From: Crotalaria pallida
Lineage: Eukaryota; Streptophyta; Magnoliopsida; Fabales; Fabaceae
DNA length: 64,000 nucleotides
Direction of reading: 5' to 3'
Assembly: GCA_037953625.1 (NCBI GenBank)
Contig: CM075651.1
Location: 61,242,501-61,306,500 of the forward strand
The notes below the pieces were generated by a model. It saw only the letters and a program-made list of their open reading frames with translations. It ran no database searches and was not told the DNA's origin. Every line of letters begins with the position of its first letter. Within the stretch, counting starts at the first letter, position 1. Positions 44,112 through 56,729 of this stretch are shown here, one piece after another. A program made the translations under genes and the position numbers.

Positions 44112-47100
44112 TCATGGTTGTTCAAAAGTGGGGTCGACCAATGAGGCCTCCTCCACAGGTGCATCATCCAAAGAAGGGGTGGTTAGGAAAGGCTTGAGTC
44201 GGTGGCCATTGACTTTGAAGCTCTTGTTCGTGGACTCACTCTTGATCTCCACAGTGCCATAAGGAAACACTTGGGTGACTACAAACGGTCCAATCCATTT
44301 AGAGCGAAGCTTTCCACTCATGAGTCCAAGCCTAGAGTTGTAGAGCAAAACTTTTTGACCAACCAAGAACTCCTTTCTGGAAATGGAGTTATCATGAAGC
44401 TTCTTGGTCTTCTCTTTGTAGAATTTGGAGTTCTCATAGGCCTCCAAGCGGATATCATCTAGCTCACTCAACTGCAGCTTCCTCTCCTCACCCGCTTGAT
44501 CAAGAGCTAAGTTACATTGCTTCACAGCCCAATATGCACGGTGCTCTATCTCCACAGGCAGGTGGCACGCCTTACCAAAGACAACCCGATAGGGTGACAT
44601 CCCTATGGGTGCCTTGTAAGCGGTCCGATGGGCCCACAGAGCATCCTCCAATCGTGTGCTCCAATCCTTTCTATTAGGCTTCACCATCTTCTCCAAAATC
44701 CGCTTGATCTCTCTATTTGAAATCTCAGCTTGCCCGTTGGTTTGGGGGTGATAGGGTGTAGAAACTTTATGCACAACCCCATACTTCTTGAGCAAAGCTT
44801 GCATGGATCTATTGCAGAAGTGTGTGCCTTGGTCACTGACTATGGCTCTAGGTATGCCAAACCTGCAAAGGATATTAGACCTGACAAAATCTACAACAAC
44901 CTGAGCATCATTAGTCCTGGTGGCCTTAGCTTCCACCCATTTGGATACGTAATCCACAGCAAGTAAGATATAATAAAAACCAAAAGAAACAGGAAAGGGG
45001 CCCATGAAATCTATACCCCAGACGTCAAACACCTCACAAAACAACATAGGTTGTTGCGGCATCTATTGCCTCCAAGATAGGGCGCCTCCTGCTCTTTGAC
45101 ACTGCTCACACGAGCTGCAGATGTTGCTCGCATCCTTGAAAATGGTAGGCCAATAAAATCCAGAATCCAGCACCTTTCGTGTTGTCCTTTGAGTACCAAG
45201 GTGGCCTCCCACTGGTGAAGCATGGCAAAATTGGAGAACCGATTGGATCTCCTGGTCTGGAATGCACCTGCGAATGACCTGATCACTGCAAAAACGCCAT
45301 AAATAGGGGTCATCCCATACATAATGCTTGCCATCGCTCTTTAATTTGTCTCTTTGAGCTTTGGTGTCCAAGGCAGGAAAAACAGAAGCAACCAGATAAT
45401 TATCAATGTCTGCAAACCAAGGGGTTTGGGGAAGGGGATGTGAAAAATGTAAAGATAAAAGCTGCTCATCCGGGAAGTCATCCCGGATAGGAAATGCATC
45501 CTCCTCTCTCTTTATCCTGCTCAAGTGGTCTGCGACAAGGTTATGCGCACCACTCCGATCCTGAATCTCAAGATCAAACTCCTGGAGGAGCAACATCCAC
45601 CTAATCAACCTAGGTTTGGAATCTGTCTTTTTCAAAAGATACTTCAGAGCAGCATGATCAGTGTACACTACAACCTTAGAACCAAGCAAATATGATCTAA
45701 ACTTGTCAAGTGCAAAAACAATAGCCAAAAGTTCTTTTTCAGTTGTTGTGTAATTAACCTGTGCTGCATCTAAAGTCCTAGAAGCATAATAAATCACATG
45801 CGACAGCTTACCAACCCTTTGGGAGAGAACTGCTCCCAAAGCATAATTTGAAGCATCAGTCATGAGCTCAAATGGGAGGGTCCAATCAGGTGGTTGGATG
45901 ATGGGAGTGGTGGTCAGTGCTTTCTTCAATTCATCAAATGCCCTCTTGCATTGGTCTCCAAATTCCCATGGGGCATCCTTTTGAAGCAACTTGGAAAGAG
46001 GAAGAGCAATGTTGCTAAAGTTCTGAATAAACCTGCGATAGAAACCTGCATGACCAAGAAAAGATCGCACCTCTCGCACGCAAGAGGGGTAAGGCAAATG
46101 TGATATTACATGCAGCTTAGCAGGGTCAACTTCTATGCCCTTGTGCGAAACAATGTTCCCTAAGACTATGCCTTGTTCTACCATGAAGTGGCATTTTTCA
46201 AAATTCAAGACAAGCTTAGTCTCAATGCACCTGTTAAGCACCTTAGTCAAATTATCAAGACATGCATCAAATGAGGAGCCATAAACACTAAAATCATCCA
46301 TGAAGACCTCTATGCAATGCTCGAGCAAGTCAGCAAAAATACTCATCATACATCTTTGAAATGTGGCAGGAGCATTGCATAGGCCAAAAGGCATCTTTCT
46401 ATATGCAAATGTGCCAAAAGGACAGGTAAATGTGGTCTTATGTTGGTCCTCTGGTGCAATGCAAATTTGAAAATAACCAGAGAATCCATCTAAGAAGCAA
46501 TAATGAGATTTACCTGCCAGGCGCTCCAACATCTGATCAATGAAGGGGAGAGGGAAATGATCCTTGCGAGTCGCCTGGTTGAGCTTTCTGTAATCAATGC
46601 AGACTCTCCAACTGTTCTGCACTCCAGTGGGAATCAGCTCATCCTTCTCATTTTTGACAACTGTGACACCAGACTTCTTGGGGACAACTTGCACCGGGCT
46701 CACCCAAGTGCTATCTGAAATTGGGTAGATGATACCCGCTTGGAGCAGCTTGGTGACCTCTTTCTTAACCACATCAAGAATCTGGGGGTTCAATCGCCTT
46801 TGGGGTTGTCTCACTGGTTTAGCCCCATCCTCCAACAAAATGCGGTGCATGCACATGGAGGGGCTAATTCCAGGAATATCCGCTAAAGTCCATCCAATTG
46901 CCCTCTTGTTCTTTCTTATCACATCCAGTAGTTTCTCCTCTTGATCAACAAAAAGTGAGGTAGAGATGATCACTGGGAGTTTCTGCTCATCCTCCAAGTA
47001 AGCATATTTGAGATGAGGAGGGAGGGGCTTCAGGTCCAATGAGGGTGCCTGCATAATAGATGGAACTAAAGGGACAGCAGAAATGGATTCTGCTGCCTGC

Positions 47101-49814
47101 ACCTGAACAAGTAAATCAGACTCATGCATAACAGATATGGGGTTAGGGTTAGCATAATCTGAATCTATAACATATGAATCATCAGATGCAGTGGCAGAGT
47201 CTAGAAACTGAGCTATTTCAGTGCATGCGGTGCACCATCCAGAGTTAGTGCATGATGGACAAGTAAATGAATCAGTGAAAGATGGCAATTCAAAATCATG
47301 ATGCAAAATGTCAAGCATATGCTCATCTATGAAATCATCAAGCAAGTCCACATGGAAAACAGAGTGATCCTCAGGAAAATGTTTCATAGCATGGAAAATG
47401 TCAAATCGGATCACACTGCCATCAAACTTCATGGAAAGTGAACCTGAATGCACATCTATCTTGGTTCGGGATGTTTTCAAAAATGGCCTCCCCAAAATAA
47501 TAGGAACAGCATTACGGGGAGAGTCATCTTCCATATCAAGTATGTAAAAATCAGCAGGGAAGATCAACTCTTCAACCCGAACCAAGACATCCTCTATCAA
47601 ACCTGCGGGGTGGGCAGTACTTCTATTTGCCAATTGAATCACCACACCCGTAGGTTGAAGAGGTCCAAGAGAAAGAGACTTAAAAACATACATAGGCATG
47701 ACATTTATGGATGCTCCTAAATCTAGCATAGCATTTTCAAACTTAACATTGCCTATGATGCAAGGTATAGAGAAAGTTCCAGGATCCTTACATTTTTCAG
47801 GAATGTGAGGGATAGGTTTACCTATGAGAGCGGAGACATTCCTTCCCATGCTTATCCTCTCATTGCCCTTGAGTCTTCTCTTATGAGTGAACAACTCCTT
47901 AAGGAACTTCGCATACCTTGGAATCTGTTTTATTGCATCAAGAAGGGGTATGTTGACTTCCACCTTCCTGAATGTGTCAAGAATGTCCTTGTCCACCTCT
48001 TCCACCCTTTTGTTTTGAGGCACTCTTGGTGGGAATGGAAGAGGAACAGGAGGAGGTTGTAGGACAACAGCAGGGCTTGTGGTTGAAGTTGAGGAGGGTT
48101 GAGTTGGATGATTCTCTTTGGTGCTAGCATGCTCACCTTCATCTACCACTTGGCTCTTCCCTTTAGAGGAAGCTAGAGCATCATTGTTGAGGTGAGGTTG
48201 TGGTGTGGGTGTGACAATCTGCTTTCCCGACCTCAGGTTGATGGCACTCACATTCTGATTCTGAGGGTTGATCACAGTTTGGGATGGCAACTTGTCATAA
48301 TTTTGAGATTGCAAGTTGTTGAGAGAAGTTGCCATTTGACCCATCTGATTTGTCAAAGTCTGAATGGATGCCTCTTGTCTCTGAATGGATGCTCTAGTCT
48401 CTTGTTGAAGTTGGAGGTTTTGCATGGTCATTTGCCTCACCAACTCCTCCAAGGTAGGTTGGTTGGATGGAGGGGCTGATGGTGCAGGATGAACCACTTG
48501 CTGCTATTGTTGTTGCCTTTGCTGCTGGATTGGAGGAGGTACATATGGTGGTCTACTCGGTCCAGCGGTGTTCTGAAATGGAACATTAGGAGACAGTTGC
48601 TGTTGTTGATCAGACCACTTCAGATTGGGATGGTTCCTCCATCCAGGGTTGTATCTATTGGAAGAGAGGTCATGATTGTGTTGTTGTGGGCCTCTATTGT
48701 TGTATATGTTTGCTGCATAGGCCTCGGGTTGGTCACCACTTGTCATCGGCTGTTGCTGCTGAAGGGAAGGGCATGCATCTGTGGGGTGCTCAATGGATGT
48801 GCATATGCCACACACTCTAGCAGGAAGTATCATCTTTTTCTGATTGACAGCCAATTGTGTGACCAATGTTGTGAAAGAATCAATTTTCTGCTCAAGCTTC
48901 TCAACCTTGCCCGAGTCTGCACCAACATCATTTACATCCCTCACAACTATTGCATCACTATTGCTTCTTGCATGGAATTGTTGACAATTGGAAGCCATCT
49001 TCTCAATTTTGCTCCTGGCTTGTAAGGGTGTCATATCTCCCAATGTACCACCACTTGCAGCATCTACCATGTTTCTTTCCATGAAGTTAAGACCTTCATA
49101 AAAGTATTGGATGAGAAGCTGCTCTGAGATCTGATGGTGAGGGCAGGAAGCACACAACCTCTTGAATCTCTCCCAATAATCATAGAGACTCTCTCCATGT
49201 TGTTGCCTGATACCAGAAATTTCCTTTCTGATTGCAGTGGTCCTATTTGCAGGGAAGAATTTTTCCAGAAATGCCCTCTTCAAGTCATCCCAGCTTGTGA
49301 TGGAACCAGGGGCCAAGTCAGATAACCAATCTTGTGCTAGACCCTCTAAGGAATGTGGAAATGCTCTGAGACAGACATGATCCTCTTGCACATCATGTGG
49401 TTTCATTGTGGTGCACACTATATGGAATTTCTTGAGATGCTTATGAGGATCCTCACCTGCAAGACCATGAAACTTGGGCAACAAATGGATTAGTCCTGTT
49501 CTAAGCTCAAAAGGAACATCCTCATCAGGATACCGGATACACGAGTCTTCAATAGTGAAGTCAAGTGCAGCCAGCTCCCTAAGTGTCCTTTCCCTTGGTG
49601 GGGGTTGAGCCATGTTATCACAATGTATAGAATCAGATTGAATAAAAGTAGAAGGAAAAGAAGAAATAGAAACAGAATCATAATTAGATGGACTATAAGA
49701 TGACTCTGACTCACTACCTAATGACTGATTCCTATTTTGTCTAACTAATCTGTGATAAGTTCTATCAATTTCAGGGTTGTAAGGATGCAAATAACTTGGG
49801 TTTCCCCTAGTCAT
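44112..49814 (-). pseudogene. gag-pol: Athila A gag-pol, full length with two nonsense codons
   Basis: A single frame of 1900 codons, exactly as long as the intact copy at 56730-62432 and without any frameshift. It starts M-T-R-G-N-P-S-Y. TAG at 48504-48506 (codon 437) and TAG at 45063-45065 (codon 1584) each replace a CAG seen in copy B. Domains: gag core ~75-290, zinc knuckle C335-C338-H343-C348, protease D-L-G-A-S at D698, RT with F-M-D-D at ~1171-1174, RNase H from D1320, integrase H1531/H1538/C1569/C1572 and D1602, D1661, E1697. The stops cut it into gag, PR-RT-RH-INT zinc finger, and INT core. Confidence 0.95.
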
Positions 49815-50209
49815 GTACTGAACAGAACAGCATCAACCATAGCATACTGTAACAGATATGCATGACCAAAATCGGCAACAAAATTTTTTATTTTTTAAAA
49901 TATTTTTCTTTATTTTTTTAAGCACCCTAAAATCATGAAAACATATCACAGAAAGTTTGAGGACAAAATTCAAAAGGGAATCAAGTCAAAGAATTAAAAC
50001 AGTGACCAAAAACTAAGAAAATAGAACTTGTAAAATAAAAAAGAAATAGTAAACAGGCTTTTTCGGGATCCAAACGAATGGGTTTTCTGACAAAGTCAGA
50101 AAAATCAGATTATTCAAAAAATTCCCTTCGATTTGATATAAAATTCGTCAAATTCCGAGTTACGGATCAAAAGTTACGCCTATTTATAGTAAGTACTGCT
50201 GAAAATTGG
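49815..50209 (-). other. Athila A 5' leader, deleted at its LTR side
   Basis: Corresponds to 62433-62793 of copy B. It joins LTR sequence directly at 50210-50214 with AAAAT at the join; PBS absent. Confidence 0.85.
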
Positions 50210-51240
50210 AAAATAAAAGGTGTTTATTCTATAGTACTAGGAAGGTGATCCTAGGTCGTTTCCCAGCGAATATCGGTCTAGGCAAAGTATCAAACACGTA
50301 GTGTGCATTAAAATGGGGGGGGGGGGGGTTTGTGTGTGACAAATGTGAAGAACAAAACATAAACAGAATATAAAAACTAAGAAAATCAGAAACAAAAGCG
50401 GGCAAACCCCTTTGGCTACGTACACTACTCAATCCTAGCTCACTAAAGATCGATTCCTCTCCTCTCTTTGTCCAACTCGTGATAACCAAATACTAAGCGA
50501 AAATTCAGTTATCACTCCAAACCCTAACTTCTAATTAAGCATCAGAAACCAGAATTGGAGTTTTTACGAGTTAATACAAAGTAAGCATTTATATTCATGT
50601 ATTATCTCTACGAAATGGAATTAAGCAAACCACTACACATCGATAAACATGAAGACAGAGAAGAGAAAACGAAATTGCATTAATAACAAGAGCTCAAGAG
50701 TAGATAATACAATACCAAAGGGATTAACCCTTGAAGTCTAGCCTTCCATGGCCATAAATGAAGAAAAACGAGTAGAAATGGGGAAGAACAAAACCCTAGC
50801 AGCCACCACCACTTGGGAGAGCCAAGAGAGAAGTTCTAACCTAGAGAGAGAGTGAGAAATCTGAAATGGGAGTGTGTTCTTGGGGGTTACACGAATTTCC
50901 CCTCTTAAGACACAAAATGGGCCTAAAACATGGGCCCAAATCCTAAGAAACACTATTCTGAACATTACAATTAAAAAGGGACCTAAATGCAAATTACAAT
51001 CTTCACTTCAATACTTCAATCTTCATTTCCAAACTTCCCAAAGTGTCCTTGTGCCAAATATTACCTGAAAATAGAAATAGAATTAATTAGGCTAAATAAT
51101 TCCAAATTAAACAATATTCGGAATATTAGTCCAATAAACTGTAAATCAATAAATCAAGCTAATCAATGTCAAATGGGCAACAAGTATCAATAATAGGAGT
51201 AAAATAATGCAATGAATAATGGGAAATAAAATGATCATCA
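50210..51240 (-). repeat. 5' LTR of Athila A, missing its last 21 bases
   Basis: Matches the other Athila LTRs from AAAATAAAAGG onward to ATGATCATCA, but lacks the 21 plus-strand bases TGATCGAGG...CCGATC next to the interior. G-run of 14 at 50315-50328. Confidence 0.92.
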
Positions 51241-52643
51241 CATACTAAATGTCTACTTGTTATGCATCACTAGATGTTTATTTGTTGTACATACTTTATT
51301 TTGTTTAGTTATTGCTTGAGTATGTCTGATTAGCGAAATGATGATGGTGGAAACGCGAAAGTAATAAGATAGTTGAAAATAGAAAAGAGATGTGAGTGAG
51401 AAATAAAAGAGATAATTGAGAAGGAAATACGTGATGAGAAAGGATGACTGAGGATGAGATAAATCGTAACGTGAATGGAATGCAAAGGAGATAAAGAATG
51501 AAAGAAGGAAAGTCAATATTTGAGTTGAAAATAGATGAGATTGCAAAGAGGATGTGATTATGAGATGTGGTTGAGTAGAGATATGATTCCTCGAACACGT
51601 TTTTGGGAAGAAGCTTAGTGTTGAGTAGAGCTTGCTCCTCCATTAACACTCACCCAAAAATGTGATTTTTGAAAAGAGTTTTTGAAAAAGAGATTTTTTG
51701 AAAGCTTTTGTGAAAATGATATTTTTGTGAAAGTTTTCGGAAACATTATTTTTGAAAAAGTTTTGTGAAAGGATTTTTCTGAAAACGTTTCGTGAAGTCA
51801 AATTTTTGTGAAAAGATATTTTGAGAAAGACGAGGAAGAGATACTGATGATGTTGATGGGAATGATGCTGAGCGTGAGTTTACGAGAATGATGATATGAG
51901 AAAGTTGATGAGATGAGAAAGAGTGTGAAATGAGATGAAAGTAATTTGAGGCCAAGGGCCATTGAGATTTTAGGGGGAACAGTTTGCGCTTAGTGATCGG
52001 GCTTCGTTGAAGGGATGCACCAAGGACGAGCCGATCGTTAGGATTAAGCCGCTGAATAAAATTTTAAATCCTTAAAAGACTTAAAATATATATACAAACG
52101 CGGTAAGGCATGAGTGTCGTATCAAAGTAGTGGAGAGGAAGGTACCCCGAATGTCAGGGACATTCGGGTTGTGAATGCAATAGGGTAGGCTCGGGCGGTA
52201 AAACGTCACGTTGCCTTGAGTACTATTCTGGGAAGAACGAACTCCACATGTGGTGCACTAACGTGGTGGGGACTGGGTCTAATACCGTGGTAAGTTCTGC
52301 ACCCGAGACCAGAATAGTGCTGTCACCCCTATGGCTTTTCAGGAACAGTGAGAGGGACTGGAACGGGGCATTTGTGTTTGCCGCTGAGAGCGTTCCTGTT
52401 TATGATATGAATATGATTTGAGGATGGTCCTCCTGGTCTGGGACCATTTGTTGTGTGACAGCTGTCGTGCCCGCGTGGTAAAGGTCCTGTACTCCTGTTC
52501 GCTTCCGACTAGGTTGGGTGGTTGACCGAGGAGATGTAGACGTGTGTGAGCTCAATGATGTGTCCCCCTCATCATTGATGCTATTCGAAACAATAAAATT
52601 TAATAGACACAGATGTTCCAAAGAGAAGCGTATCAAAATATTA

Positions 52644-52727
52644 AATGATATTCACTAAGATGAACGTATAAGAAATGATTCTTGGAATGATATTCACTAA
52701 GATGAACGTATAAGAAATGATTCTTTG
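52644..52727. repeat. 42-bp tandem duplication
   Basis: AATGATATTCACTAAGATGA and the following 22 bases occur at 52644-52685 and again at 52686-52727 with almost no change, inside D'. Confidence 0.9.
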
Positions 52728-53474
52728 AATGAGAGATAAGAGTGAAAGTTATGATGAAAGGAAAATGGAGTTAAGTTGTGAAAGCTCGTGAGAAAGACTC
52801 TGAGAATGTGTTATAAGAGTGTGAATGAATTAATGGGTTATGAATGATGAATGTTGATGTGTTTAAAGTATGATGATATGTTTTATTCTATGTGATTCAT
52901 ATATGCTATGTGCATTACATGTTATAGTGCGTTGTTAATCTGTATATCTTTATACTCAATTATACCGAGACCGAATGGTCAACCCGTTAGTGTTTGGAAC
53001 ACTGACTCTCTCCTACCATGTTGTCGTATCGGCACTTGCTGATATTGCAACTGGTAGATGGCGCAGCTGAAGCGTGGTGGGCTTCATCGACCAAGGTCCG
53101 GAGTTAGACGACAAGCATTAGGAATTCCCTTGGCGAAAGGTAATCCATCGTAAGTTCTTAGTTTCCTTGCTCTATCATACTGTACCCCGGCAATTGTATT
53201 ATTTGGCATTGTGTTTTGAAACAAGTAAACGGGCCACGTTTTAAAAGAGGTTTTAAAAAAAAAACAAGTTTCAGAGTGCGGTGTCCTGTGACATCTCGGT
53301 TTGGAACTTGAAAGGTTTGCACATTATGAGAACACAAGTCTTAGTTATAACTATGTTTCGGATACCTAAGTGTTCTCATCTTGTGCACCACTTGTTTGTA
53401 AAAAAAAAAAAAGTTGGCCATAATTTTCACTACTTTGAACGTAAGTTTTCAAGTTGTCGAATCGGGGTGTTACA

Positions 53475-54210
53475 ATTATTATCTACGACTCGGGTTCCTA
53501 CTACCTCACAATAACCACTCCTTCCTTCAATTCTTCTTCTAATTCCAGGGTTTTCGTCTATTATTTTCTAGCTTAAGGGAAATCCCATTACCACTTAGAC
53601 TTTACCTTTTATCCTCTCGTTTTCTAATTAGGGTATAAGGCAATCCTAATCCTCAAATTCTCCTCAAAATTCCTCTAATAACCGGTAACATACACCTCTT
53701 TTCTTCCTTGTCGCTCCCCAACTTTGACCAAACTTATTACTAGACTAACTATGGTCTTACACTCTTACTCAACTTCAACCATTTATCCAACCTTGATCAT
53801 TCAAGCCTAAGCTATCTGGGTACTATGACACTTCCAGCTCCACAAATCAAGCTATTGAATCTTGGAAAGGGTTGGTAAGGTTATGGTTCAATGGTAAGGT
53901 TCATGAAGAAAAGTGTTCAAATCCTAATAATACTAACTGTTTTGTTGAAGCAATTAAACAAACAGGGGTTCCAAGGGTAGCATCCTATTTTCTCAAAGAT
54001 ACTGACGACTCCTTGGACAAGGGTACGTCTAGATCAACGAACGGAGGTTTTTTTTTTAACACTGATGAGACATCAAAGGTTAAGGGGTCTCAATCTATTC
54101 ACCTTCTACTCGATCTACTTCCTCCCACATTATTGGGCCACCGGCTTCCTAACACAACCGACCCTAAACTACAAACAAAGTCTCATATACTATGAGAACT
54201 TAATCCTATG
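53475..54210 (-). other. Interior of element D, second segment
   Basis: Begins with the second ATTAT of D' and ends at the Athila B insertion. No gag or pol motif on either strand; an ORF at 53872-54195 shows no recognisable domain. Together with 37641-38000 this suggests a non-coding (LARD-like) interior, though only ~1.1 kb is visible. Confidence 0.5.
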
Positions 54211-55265
54211 TGATCGAGGCCGTACCCGATCAAAATAAAAGGTGTTTATTCTGTAGTACTAGGAAGGTGATCCTAGGTCGTTTCCCAGCGAATATCGGTC
54301 TAGGCAAAGTATCAAACACGTAGTGTGCAGTAAAATGTGGGGGGGAGGGTTTTTGTGTGTGACAAATGTGAAGAACAAAACATAAACAGAATATAAAAAC
54401 TAAGAAAATCAGAAACAAAAGCGGGCAAACCCCTTTGGCTACGTACACTACTCAATCCTAGCTCACTAAAGATCGATTCCTCTCCTCTCCTCTGTCCAAC
54501 TCGTGATAACCAAATACTAAGCGAAAATTCAGTTATCACTCCAAACCCTAACTTCTAATTAAGCATCAGAAACCAGAATTGGAGTTTTTACGAGTTAATA
54601 CAAATTAAGCATTTATATTCATGTATTATCTCTACAAAATGGAATTAAGCAAACCACTACACATCGATAAACATGAAAACGGAGAAGAGAAAACGAAATT
54701 GCATTAATAACAAGAGCTCAAGAGTAGATAATACAATACCAAAGGGATTAACCCTTGAAGTCTAGCCTTCCATGGCCATAAATGAAGAAAAACGAGTAGA
54801 AATAGGGAAGAACAAAACCCTAGCAGCCACCACCACTTGGGAGAGCCAACAGAGAATTTCTAACCTAGAGAGAGAGTGAGAAATCTGAAATGGGAGTGTG
54901 TTCTTGGGGGTTACACGAATTTCCCCTCTTTAGTCATGAAAATGGGCCTAAAACATGGGCCCAAGTCCTAAGAAACACTATTCTGAAAATTACAATTAAA
55001 AAGGGACCTAAATGCAAATTACAATCTTCACTTCAATGCTTCAATCTTCATTTTCAAACTTCCCAAAGTGTCCTTGTGCCAAATATTACCTGAAAATAGA
55101 AATAGAATTAATTAGGCTAAATAATCCCAAATTAAACAATATTCGGAATATTAGTCCAATAAACTCAAAATCACTAAATCAATCTAATCAATGTCAAATG
55201 GGCAACAAGTATCAATAATAGGATTAAAATAATGCAAGGAATAATGGGAAATAAAATGCTCATCA
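54211..55265 (-). repeat. 3' LTR of Athila B
   Basis: 1055 bp from TGATCGAGGCC to GCTCATCA. The G-tract is interrupted (GTGGGGGGGAGGG at ~54336-54348). Confidence 0.95.
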
Positions 55266-55280
55266 AATACCCCCACACTT
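55266..55280 (-). other. Polypurine tract of Athila B
   Basis: Minus strand AAGTGTGGGGGTATT; second PPT-like AAGTGTGGGGGAGAG at 56614-56628 near the pol stop. Confidence 0.87.
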
Positions 55281-56729
55281 ATCCTTTTGCACTCCTGGGC
55301 AAAACCAAAAGATAGGACTATGAAGATCAATATGCACCAAAGTGAATCATGCAACAAGATGACTACAACTAAGAAATGCAAACCTAAGAGATTACATACT
55401 TCACAATGAATTCTAGGAAATGCAAAGAAATGGGCAAACTCAAGCACACAAAATGGTTAAGGATCAAAGAGTCAAAGCATCCGCGAACATCATCCAATTA
55501 CTTCAAGTATGCAAAGGAACCAATGACATCAAGAGGATAGTCACAAAGATGATAGAAACTCACAAGGATCACTCAAAAGTGTTTACACTCAAGTGTTTGG
55601 GGTTAATCATTATTTACACTCAAGGCACATCATGAAAAACAAACACAACCATAAGCTTGACAAGCCTCTAACATCAACCATCAACACACATGCACAAAAT
55701 GATCAAAAGGTCTTTTAAGGGCTGTAATGGGGCCAAGGACAAGGTAGGATAAAAATATGGGAATGTAGCTAAAACCAAGGGAATAGAGGAGCAATGGGGA
55801 ATAAGTAAAAAGTAAGCAAAATCCACCCCAAAATCAACAACCACTAATTCCAATCCTCTTTGCCTGAACAACCTTTTATTCACTTTTTTTTTCTTCTTTT
55901 TTTTTTCTTTTTATTTTTGCATTTTTTTTTTGTATTTTTGTCTTCTATTTTTTTTTTGAGAGATATACAAAAAGAAAAGAAGAAACAACACAAATGGCAT
56001 GAAGATGAAGCCATAACTATAACAACCAATGAGGCAAAACCAAGAACTCAACCAATTAAAACATAAAGCACACTTCTTACCTAATACCAATTCCCAAAAC
56101 AATTCCAAAGCTCCAAAATTCCCTAAGGTTAGGACAATCATGGTTTTTCAGTCATAGGCTTGTAATGAGCTAAAGAACAAGGAAAGGGATAAAAAGGCTC
56201 AAACGGGCTAGCAAAGGATACATTCATTCAAGGTAGGCTCATATGGCTAGTAGCTTATTCAAGAAAGAAAGTGCCTAAATCATTTCAAAATGTGCATGAG
56301 CAATCAAGTATCAACAAGAGTCAAGTCAAGTTCTAGAGTGCAAGTAATCCAGAGTGCAATCACACATGAAAGAAAATTAGGTGGCATATATAGCAATCCA
56401 CCCACAATTAAGGCTCAAATCCTCACAAAAGGGACAATTCTATCACAGTGTTACCACCTCTTAATTATCAAAAGCAACTTTACACACAGAAATGCATGAA
56501 TTCAGACACAAGATACCAAAACTCTACTAAAATGAAGCAAAAACATGCAAGAAAATGCCCAAAACTAAGCAAAACCTAAAAAAAAATCAAAGCAAAATAT
56601 GCAACCTAAACTACTCTCCCCCACACTTAAATCACACATTGTCCTCAATGGAACACAAAAAGCAAAATCAGACAGATATAGACAAGTGTAATAAAAAGAG
56701 TAAGGAAGGAGAAAAGGAGACTCCCTAAG
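55281..56729 (-). other. Athila B region between pol and 3' LTR
   Basis: Almost identical to 42648-44111 of copy A and likewise without an envelope-like ORF. Contains a pyrimidine microsatellite at ~55880-55957. Confidence 0.7.

Larger units (their letters stand above)
41583..51240 (-). mobile_element. Athila-type Gypsy element, copy A (9,658 bp), inactive
   Basis: Flanked by CATAC at 41578-41582 and 51241-51245. Order on the minus strand: 5' LTR (truncated at its inner end), gag-pol, ~1.5 kb non-coding, PPT, 3' LTR. The PBS is missing because of a 327-bp deletion relative to copy B. The LTRs differ at about five positions in ~1 kb by eye (for example CTCTAAATC/CTGTAAATC, ATGCTCATCA/ATGATCATCA), so insertion is recent. 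Confidence 0.95.
38001..53474 (+). mobile_element. D': giant solo LTR (~5.8 kb) split by Athila A
   Basis: Runs from TGTAACACCCTGC to ATCGGGGTGTTACA, flanked by ATTAT at 37996-38000 and 53475-53479. Removing Athila A and its duplicated target leaves 5811 bp, close to LTR D (5970 bp), with shared blocks in reverse orientation. There is no interior, so D' is a solo LTR in an element of its own wider family. Non-coding throughout; GT-rich microsatellite near 38600-38715. Confidence 0.85.

Noticed and set aside
48504..48506. Programmed read-through of TAG between gag and pol in Athila A
   Set aside because: Copy B has CAG at this codon and one continuous frame, so the TAG is a mutation in A.
48489..49025. 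178-codon plus-strand ORF, also present at 61107-61643
   Set aside because: It is the mirror of conserved gag sequence; its presence in both copies only reflects conservation of gag on the other strand.
53872..54195. 107-codon ORF left of Athila B
   Set aside because: No recognisable domain and no second copy; could be a chance ORF in element D interior.
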